The notes beneath the pieces are model-generated. The model was not told the DNA's origin. It saw only the letters and a program-made list of their open reading frames with translations, and did no database searches. DNA of 64,000 nt from Spiroplasma citri (lineage in GTDB: Bacteria; Bacillota_I; Bacilli_A; Mycoplasmatales; Mycoplasmataceae), in NCBI RefSeq assembly GCF_001886855.1, contig NZ_CP013197.1:868001-932000 (forward strand), given 5' to 3'. Below, piece by piece: positions 58,090 through 64,000 of the stretch. A program made the translations under genes and the position numbers. Numbering within the stretch: the first letter of the stretch is position 1; every line of letters starts with the position of its first letter.

Positions 58090-59430
58090 TTAATAAAGAT
58101 GTAAGTTTTGTTGTTCAGTTTTATTAAAATTATTATATAAAATACTATTATTTTCTGGTGGTTGCTCTGATTTTTTAAAATCCTTAATATTTTTTCTTAA
58201 TTTTATCATACTAGTATTCAATTTATTTTTAACATTTTTTTCGCTATAAATTCCTTTTTTAGAAAATATACCCTTAGCACAATGTGAAATATCACTCTCC
58301 ATATGACACCCAATATTATTTCATAATGTTTGATTTTTAATACCCTCTTCGTTATTTTTAATTAGGTTAATTGTTTTAATAAAATATTCTTTTTTTGAAT
58401 CGGAAATAAATGGCTTGCTCTCTTTTAAACACTGTAATAATTCCTCATATTTTCCGTTATAAAAATAATAAATAGCATTATCAAATATTTCTTTAATTTC
58501 TGCGGTTTTGCTTTGAAAAGGAAATAAATTTTCAAACCTACTTTTAAGATGAAATTTATCTATTGTATAATGAACTTTGTTATTAGGAAAACGATTTGCA
58601 ATAACTTTTTTAACCCCTTTAATTCAATTTGCTCCATCACCTAAAATCATAATTTCGGTATCATCTTGAATATTATAATTACTTATTATCAAAAGTATTA
58701 ATTTAACAACAAAACGGGTTAATTTTGTTTTTTTAAAATATAAATTGGAATATTATCTATTTCGTAAACACCTAACTTATTTGCAATTACATGTCTTTTT
58801 TCGGTTGATTTTTCTTGATCATATCCAGTGTGAACGGTAGAAATTAAGGTATGTTTTTTAATCTTTTTTCCTTCATATCACACTTTCATTTTTAAGTATG
58901 TTCCATCCACTTGAATATATAAAGTATGCGGAACATTTATTTTGATATTGGTATTATTAATATAATATTTGTCGTTTGTTGTTGCGTTTTTTATAGTATT
59001 TGAAATTGTCATTAAACTAATTTTTGCTTGTTCTAAGGCATCTAAAATATCGCGGTATTTTTTATCATCACTTAAAAACAATAAAATTCTTTTTTTGACG
59101 TCATTCACCAGTCTTTGTCATTTTTTAATTCCTAAAACTTCATCTAAAATAAAAATATATTCTTCTTTCCCTGTTATTGGATTAATTTTATAATATCGTC
59201 GTCTGCAAAATGTTATTTTACCTTATTATTAATATCCATTTAAAGTAATTAATGTTTTTGTTCTTATTTCTTTTACTCGATAATGTTTAAATTTATCATA
59301 TTTTTGAAAATTTTGAAAAATAAGATCATCTCACTTTTCTAACCTATATGAAATTTCTCCAACAACATATCTATTCAAATCTTCATATGTTTTATTAAAA
59401 AAGTTGTCACCATTAATAATTTTAAAGTTG
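58090..59430 (-). pseudogene. ISLre2-type (Mbov_0401-like, UPF0236) transposase, several breaks
   Basis: Pieces in order: YEDLNRYVVGEISYRLEKWD, three consecutive stops near 59222, FCRRRYYKINPITGKEEYIF, LYIQVDGTYLKMKVWYEGKK (catalytic Asp region), then after a frame break near 58735 ILGDGANWIKGVKKVIANRF (second acidic region) and YTIDKFHLKSRFENLF. It ends ISHCAKGIFSKKGIYSEKNV with a Lys/Gln tail. This family is common in Mollicute integrative elements. Dead copy. Confidence 0.8.
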
Positions 59431-59609
59431 TTTCCTTTCCTGATTTAAAAATAAATCATCACACACATTAAAATAAACACCTAAAAAAGCAAGTTATTTT
59501 TAACTTGTTTTTCCAATATTTAATTTTTTTAATATTATTTAATACAATTTTGATACTTTTTTGATAACAAAAATATTATATCTTAATTTAAAATAAAAAA
59601 ACAAGATTT
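59431..59609. other. Intergenic with hairpin
   Basis: AAGCAAGTTATTTTTAACTTGTTTT hairpin near 59488-59512 and AAGATTTTTAATCTTG near 59601-59617 (terminator of the Cys-rich gene). No gene. Confidence 0.5.
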
Positions 59610-59987
59610 TTAATCTTGCTTATAATAATTTTCGTTAAAATAAATTTTTAAATAATATTTAAAATCAGAATCATCATCACTAAAATAAAAAAGACATTCT
59701 TTACAATTATAATAATTTTTATAACAAATGTAGCAACATGGGCTATTACATACAATACATTCATATCCTTTTTTTGCTTTTCTATAACACAACCCTCTTG
59801 CACCAGTAAATTGACATTTTTCATCGTTAACATGTTTATTATATTTTTCTCAAAATATTTCTTTAAAAAATTCATTTTCTTTTTTTATTTGTTCTTCACT
59901 TTTTGGTTTATATTCAAAAAAAGATTTTATTTCTGCTACAATTTTTTCAAATTCAGTTTCAAATTCAGTTTTAGATTCTTTTTCCAC
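59610..59987 (-). CDS. Cys-rich zinc-binding-type protein, 125 aa
   Basis: GTG start after TGGAGGAAAAA. The N-terminal half is acidic and helical (EFEKIVAEIKSFFEYKPKSE). The C-terminal half holds a dense Cys cluster: CQFTGARGLCYRKAKKGYEC, then CNSPCCYICYKNYYNCKEC, a treble-clef or double zinc-ribbon-like pattern. It ends in an acidic/aromatic tail. Its own terminator follows. Not recognised; nucleic acid or protein binding is likely. Confidence 0.6.
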
Positions 59988-60126
59988 TTTTTCCTCCACT
60001 TGTTCTTTTTTTCTTTTAATAACATATTATCAAAAAAAATAAATTTTTATCATTATTCTTTGTATATATTTATATTCATTATATAATTTTTATATAAATA
60101 AAATATCAAGAAAGGACTGGTTTTTT

Positions 60127-60651
60127 ATGAAAAAATGATTAAGTTTTTTAGGAGCAATTACATTACTAGGTACAAGCACAACAAGTTTAGTTGCTTGTAA
60201 TAATATACCACAATATAACGAAGATGAATTACAACAACTAAAAAAAGAAAACCAAATATACACAAATTGCCAAGAAATAAAAGAAAACTTAGAATGAATT
60301 TGCCCTCAAGAAAAACCATTTAATCAAGTTGATAATAAATGATATTATGTAATATGGCGAGAAGATAATTCTGTTAATTGAAAAATTGATAAATTTAAAA
60401 ATAATAGATTAGAATATATTAAAATTAATAAAATTAATGATTATGAAATAGGAGTTTCTAACAATAGAGAAGAAAACCGAGTATTATTCATTTTTAAAGA
60501 AAATAAAGAAATTGTAAGATGAAATTGATGAAATTATAATAATAAAACTTTCTTTAAATCAGTTTATCGTTGAAATTTATATTTCCCACCTTCATCAATC
60601 CCTAATTTAATTATCGATGATAATGGTAATGTAAAAGTTAATAGTGAATAA
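60127..60651 (+). CDS. Orphan phage-type lipoprotein with variable domain (allele 4)
   Basis: A 174-residue lipoprotein with signal MKKWLSFLGAITLLGTSTT and lipobox LVAC, like the SpV1 lipoproteins. After a short linker the domain reads NQVDNKWYYVIWREDNSVNW, KIDKFKNN, then FFKSVYRWNLYFPPSSIPNL and DDNGNVKVNS, the same aromatic pattern and YRW...P...G ending as in the paired lipoproteins. No partner adsorption gene lies nearby. AAGAAAGGAC is the ribosome site, and a terminator follows. Confidence 0.75.
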
Positions 60652-60684
60652 AAAAGCAATTTTTACTAAATTGCTTTTTTAATT
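60650..60684 (+). terminator. Terminator after orphan lipoprotein
   Basis: AAAAAAGCAATTTTTACTAAATTGCTTTTTT hairpin: stem AAAGCAATTT/AAATTGCTTT and T run. Also positioned to end the minus-strand gene at 60688. Confidence 0.8.
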
Positions 60685-60687
60685 TAT

Positions 60688-60900
60688 TTAATTTTCTTTT
60701 TCATCATCTTTTTTAATTATTTTGTTGATATTATTTTCTTTATTTTCATCTAACAAAATACATTCATTATTAATTTTTTCTTTTAATTTTAGCATTAGTT
60801 TATTAATTTCAGTGAATAAAATTGGCAATCCCAATGTTAAACCGTGAACTATTCAATATGCTAATCGTAGAAAAAATAACTTAGTCTTTTTCTTTTTCAT
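60688..60900 (-). CDS. Small protein with possible membrane segment, 70 aa
   Basis: MKKKKTKLFFLRLAYWIVHG then GLPILFTEINKLMLKLKEKI and an acidic tail. Size and layout (one hydrophobic stretch, charged ends) resemble a holin-like or small phage protein, but this is only a guess. Confidence 0.45.
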
Positions 60901-61110
60901 TTTTATTACCATCCTTATTTTTTTGTCTGATATTTATTTTGTTGTTATTAGCCAATTTATTATTTATAATTGTAATAACATCTAATTTCGTATTAATATT
61001 ATTAATTTCAATTTTAAAGTCTTTTATTTTTCCTTTAAAAATAATTTTTTAACTTCAATTTTTAAATTATTACTATATATTTCAATTCAATCTTTTAATT
61101 TTTCTAACAT
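60881..61110 (-). pseudogene. Frameshifted small coiled-coil protein
   Basis: MLEKLKDWIEIYSNNLKIEV, then a one-base break near 61035, then KIKDFKIEINNINTKLDVIT and a Lys/Asn tail. The 3' end overlaps the start of the 70-aa gene, as usual for intact phage operons. Confidence 0.5.
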
Positions 61111-61141
61111 TATTCATCCCCCTCAATAACAGTTAATTGGT

Positions 61142-61282
61142 CTAATTGTTCTTTTGTAATTTAGCACCTTGTAAATTAGCATCTATTAAATCTAATGCTT
61201 CATATTCTAAATAATCACTTATTTTATCTTGTTCAACAGTAACTCCTGTTAAATCTTTAATTAAATCTTGTAATGTTTTCAT
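61142..61282 (-). CDS. Short pentapeptide-repeat protein, 46 aa
   Basis: MKTLQDLIKDLTGVTVEQDK matches the N-terminus of the 52797-53030 protein; only about two repeats (DLIDANLQGAKLQ) remain before a stop, and the sequence after the stop still resembles the longer paralogue's end (LTVIE). Probably shortened by a deletion. Confidence 0.5.
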   Translation of the reverse strand: MKTLQDLIKDLTGVTVEQDKISDYLEYEALDLIDANLQGAKLQKNN

Positions 61283-61375
61283 TTTATAATTTCCTTTCTG
61301 TAAAAAAACATAATATTCCTTTATTGGTTAATATTTTGATATTTAGTAGATAATTTATTTTATTATTTACTTACT

Positions 61376-61412
61376 TCGCCGCCCGCTTCACTTCGGGGGT
61401 GAGCGGGGGCGG
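61376..61412. repeat. GC-rich hairpin
   Basis: CCGCCCGCTTCAC and GGTGAGCGGGGGCGG pair around CTTCGGG. Very high GC for this genome. Confidence 0.6.
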
Positions 61413-61512
61413 ATAGGATATTTTGATAGAGTTTACCGCCACCACCACGGAAATAAACAAAAAAAACAATTTACCCAGTTATTAATTACGCTTTATCCAT
61501 CCCTACACAACT

Positions 61513-61737
61513 TTATATAAAGAAAATAACCTTTTGGAGCTCCTCCCTCTTGTTTTTTAGTGTCCGATATTGTTTTTTTCGGTTTAACAGCACTCTTTTT
61601 ATGAAACAAGCAAAAACACACGCTCTGACATTTCGCAAGTGATTAATCTTGCCGAGAATTAAAGAAATAAATAGAATAGTAAATCCAATCACTTTCACAC
61701 CTTCTTTAAGGCTTCGTGCCATAGATGAGTTATCCAT
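61513..61737 (-). CDS. Doubtful ORF of atypical composition, 74 aa
   Basis: MDNSSMARSLKEGVKVIGFT, then a hydrophobic stretch (ILFISLILG) and a basic part (ACFIKRVLLNRKKQYRTLKN). Base use is less AT-rich than its neighbours, with GC in third positions. It may be foreign DNA or non-coding. Confidence 0.3.
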   Translation of the reverse strand: MDNSSMARSLKEGVKVIGFTILFISLILGKINHLRNVRACVFACFIKRVLLNRKKQYRTLKNKREELQKVIFFI

Positions 61738-61766
61738 CTTTAAGCATCAAAATATTAAGTTTTAGT

Positions 61767-61933
61767 ATTGCATTATTCATCAGATAGTACCTTTTATTTA
61801 AAAATGATATTATTAGCTGTTAAACCGAAAAAATATAATAAATCATAGAAAGGAAATTATAAAAATTAACTAATTAATGGAGAAAATAGGTTAATTTTTA
61901 ATTTTAAAGGTACTATCTGATGAATAATGCAAT
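61767..61933. mobile_element. MITE-like element, 167 bp, perfect 28-bp inverted ends
   Basis: ATTGCATTATTCATCAGATA followed by GTACCTTT at 61767-61794 is the exact complement of 61906-61933. The 111-base interior has no gene. Perfect long terminal repeats around a small non-coding core are typical of non-autonomous transposons. The matching transposase is not in the window. Confidence 0.8.
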
Positions 61934-61995
61934 TAAAAAAATCGCTCTGATAAGCGATTACTTTAATTTGTATTTAATTACTTTATTTATATTTT

Positions 61996-62154
61996 TTATA
62001 AAACCTCAACTTTTTTCTTACTACCTAATTTTTTAACAATATCAGGGTAAAGGTAAGGTGGATCAGTTAATATTAAGTCAATACTTTTATCAGGTATTTT
62101 TTTTAATATTTCTAAACTATCACCTAAATATAATTCACCTAAATTAGTTTTCAT
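61996..62154 (-). pseudogene. DNA methyltransferase N-terminal fragment
   Basis: MKTNLGELYLGDSLEILKKI then SIDLILTDPPYLYPDIVKKL, a beta-class amino-methyltransferase start with the DPPY catalytic motif. Stops after KKKVEVL. A SAM-binding C-terminal fragment on the same strand is at 55241-55757. Starts just before the end of the resolvase gene. Confidence 0.75.
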
Positions 62155-62158
62155 AATA

Positions 62159-62641
62159 TTACCTCTCATAATTAGCAATAATAATGGCATCGCGGAGATG
62201 ATTACTTATTTTTTCATTATTATAAAATCAACCTTTACCATATTGATAAGTTAAATCAGGATCTTTATCATATTTTCATAAACAACTATTATTATATTTA
62301 CTTAAATTTTCCATATTTTTAACAACTGATTTAGTATATTTTGGTGATACTCAATTAATAATTTCATAACGGTCTTTGTCAATTGCACCTAATAACTTTA
62401 ATAAGTCATCTCTATCTTTTGAACCATTATTATTTGTATATAAACAATTTTCTATATAAAGAAAACAATCTTCTTCAATAAGATCAAAATCAATTATAAA
62501 ATCAAGTATATAGTTTGCGTGATTTAATCAAAATTTATCTGTATAAAGAATTTGTTTTTTTAAAATATTATCTTCATACACAACAATACCAGTAGTACCA
62601 GTACCTGATGGGTCAATACCTATTTTTATCAAGTTGCTCAT
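62159..62641 (-). CDS. RuvC-like Holliday junction resolvase, phage type
   Basis: A 160-residue RNase H-fold nuclease: LIKIGIDPSGTGTTGIVVYE (first Asp), DCFLYIENCLYTNNNGSKDR (Glu), and ISNHLRDAIIIANYE (last Asp, in the HxxDA place). Such proteins cut recombination intermediates in phages, matching the RecT upstream. ATG at 62641 overlaps the recT end by 16 bases. Intact. Confidence 0.75.
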
Positions 62642-63163
62642 TCCTCATCATTATTAACTGCTGGTACTACATTTGAGATATCTTCTTCTTTAACGACATT
62701 ATCGTTAGTGTTTGCTATTTCTGGATAAGATGGGGTATTTATATTATTTAATAATGGTTCATCGCTCATTTGCCCTTTATTTTTGGCGACATCAATATCT
62801 TTAAATGAAATATATTCAAAATTACCATCTTCTTTAATTTCTTTTTCATCTAAATCAATATCATATATATCAGTCCCAATTTCTAATGCTAATTTACGAT
62901 ATAATTTTGCTTCAACCATTTCTTTTGGTCATTTATTTCAAGGTGAATATTCACTATTACCACTAGGACTACTATTTCTTAAACGATCAATATCTGCTTT
63001 TCTTAATAAAATACCTTGATAATTTCCATTTTTATCTTTTGCAAAAGCATAAGCACCAATAATTTCATTATAATCACTAGTATTTGCATTAAAATTAATT
63101 TCATGTATTTTAGGACATGAATTTAAACTATCTCATTCAAATTTTTCACCTTGTAAAGTTGTT
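62626..63163 (-). pseudogene. recT: Second RecT, 5'-truncated
   Basis: Preserves the core and C-terminus: GEKFEWDSLNSCPKIHEINF, then IIGAYAFAKDKNGNYQGILL and RKADIDRLRNSSPSGNSEYS, and PWNKWPKEMVEAKLYRKLAL. The acidic tail is long (VVKEEDISNVVPAVNNDEEW). The N-terminal half is absent: the frame is cut at 63163, exactly at a terminator T run. It is a different RecT from that at 49353. Confidence 0.8.
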
Positions 63164-63164
63164 T

Positions 63165-63200
63165 TTCAAATAAAAAAGCAACCCTTTAACAAGAATTGCT
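63165..63200 (-). terminator. Terminator of the PAP2 gene
   Basis: On the minus strand AAAGCAATTCTTGTTAAAGG then GTTGCTTTTTT forms a hairpin with a T run. Phage sequence begins directly after the T run (ATTTGAAAAACAAC). Confidence 0.8.
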
Positions 63201-63266
63201 TTTTTTCCTACTTCATCCTTTATTCTACAATTTTTAAACAATATCATAACAACATAGATAGCATTC

Positions 63267-64000
63267 TTATTTTTTGTAAATAATATTATCACGATGTCAA
63301 TATTTATATTTTTTAGATTTATCAATTTTAGCAGTTCTAACTTTCGCTACAATTCATAAAACTCCATCAATATTAATAAGCAAAGTTGTTTTTTTACCAT
63401 TATTTAATTCAAACATATGATATTTTTTGTTTTGTTTGTTTCAAATTATTGATAAAACTTTATAAATGACATGATCAGTTGCATAAGCGACTCCTTTAAA
63501 GAATGTTAATAAAACTATTAAAGTAAACATTAAATCTGTTAAATAATGTGTTCTTGAAAGAATTTGCATAAATCCCATCATTGCAATATTTGCGATAAAA
63601 AATCCAAATATTAATCATTTTCAATAAGTAATCTTTTGTTTACGTTTTTCATTCATGAAATATAACAAAAAACCATAGACAGGCATTGATGATGAATTCA
63701 TATGACCAGATGGAAAAGCCTTATCACTTCAATGATGCGTTCCTTCGCCCGCTTTACCTAATAAGAAATCTCAATATTCAGCTTTAAAACCTTGAATTTG
63801 TCATCAATCTAAATATTCGGCATTAACAATATTAGTTGGTTTATTTGACCAATTATCTGGTAAATGGTCAATAACATATTGATAATCAACATGAACTCAA
63901 TATGGTCGCCCAAAGAAAGTTTTTAAAAGCGGATCAAAAATAATCCCAAAAAACGCAAATACTACAAATATTTTTAACGCATCAATTCAATAATTATTAG
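63267..64000 (-). CDS. PAP2-family membrane phosphatase, 5' end outside window
   Basis: The visible 244 residues contain the phosphatase signature: KAFPSGHMNSSSMPVYGFLL (PSGH motif) and QILSRTHYLTDLMFTLIVLL (SRxxxxxHxxxD motif). Several membrane segments surround it. Such enzymes remove phosphate from lipids such as phosphatidic acid or undecaprenyl-type compounds. The N-terminal domain lies beyond 64000. Host gene by composition and context, with its own terminator. Confidence 0.85.

Larger units (their letters stand above)
61283..61995. other. Mobile-element-like region with little coding
   Basis: Contains a GC-rich hairpin (61376-61412), a doubtful ORF of unusual composition (61513-61737), a GTGCCATAGATGAGTTAT motif shared with the SpV1 debris near 56461, and the MITE-like element (61767-61933). 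Nothing else is recognised. Confidence 0.55.

Noticed and set aside
59811-60086. Very Phe-rich 91-residue plus-strand frame
   Set aside because: Antisense of the Lys/Glu-rich N-terminal half of the Cys-rich gene; no start signal.

Overview
The window comes from a mollicute that reads UGA as tryptophan. Almost every credible gene carries in-frame TGA at Trp positions, base composition is extremely AT-rich, and the host genes (parE, plsY, hisS, aspS, nadD, mtnN, thiT, yneF) are typical of Mollicutes. Several integrated SpV1-type plectroviruses (filamentous ssDNA viruses of spiroplasmas) and their debris point to Spiroplasma, most likely the S. citri clade. The species call is inference.

Layout. 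1-3.2 kb: host parE (-) and plsY (+). 3.2-12.3 kb: prophage SpV1-A (+ strand), nearly intact, with capsid gene, Zot-like ATPase, long adsorption protein, an antisense lipoprotein and an IS30-type transposase. 12.3-18.1 kb: host block (membrane protein, nadD-yqeK, mtnN, a decayed transposase, TPP riboswitch plus thiT). 18.1-21.0 kb: rearranged SpV1 debris that truncates ulaA. 21.7 kb: yneF. 22.1-29.65 kb: prophage SpV1-B, a mosaic with two successive morphogenesis modules of different lineages, both partly broken. 29.7-33.7 kb: aspS, hisS behind a T-box leader, and a conserved hypothetical gene. 34-37.2 kb: IS30 debris and a decayed tailed-phage terminase/structural region. 37.2-45.8 kb: prophage SpV1-C (- strand) with terminal inverted repeats and an IS481/IS3-type transposase. 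45.8-63.2 kb: a disrupted tailed-phage early region on the - strand (terminase subunits, HNH nuclease, RecT, SSB, PD-(D/E)XK exonuclease, DUF1351-like protein, RuvC-like resolvase, split DNA methyltransferase, many tiny ORFs), interrupted by more SpV1 debris, an ISLre2-type transposase, an orphan phage-type lipoprotein and a MITE-like element. 63.3-64 kb: host PAP2-family phosphatase.

How it works together. Each SpV1 unit keeps the same order: small ORFs, capsid, a non-coding cassette with nested inverted repeats and iteron-like repeats, small membrane proteins, Zot-like ATPase, two membrane proteins, the adsorption protein, then a convergent lipoprotein and a transposase. The most striking observation is that in SpV1-A and SpV1-C the antisense lipoprotein carries a near-identical DNA copy of the variable domain inside that same virus's adsorption protein, although the domain differs completely between the two viruses. 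A third allele survives in the 18-20 kb debris, and an orphan lipoprotein at 60 kb has a fourth, related domain. This looks like a matched receptor-binding/lipoprotein pair that may act in superinfection exclusion or in adhesin diversification by gene conversion. No replication initiator was recognised in the plectroviruses; the exchangeable transposase is the only clear DNA-processing enzyme.

Many virus genes differ by single bases in A or T runs. Some of these breaks may be genuine decay and some may be sequence errors.
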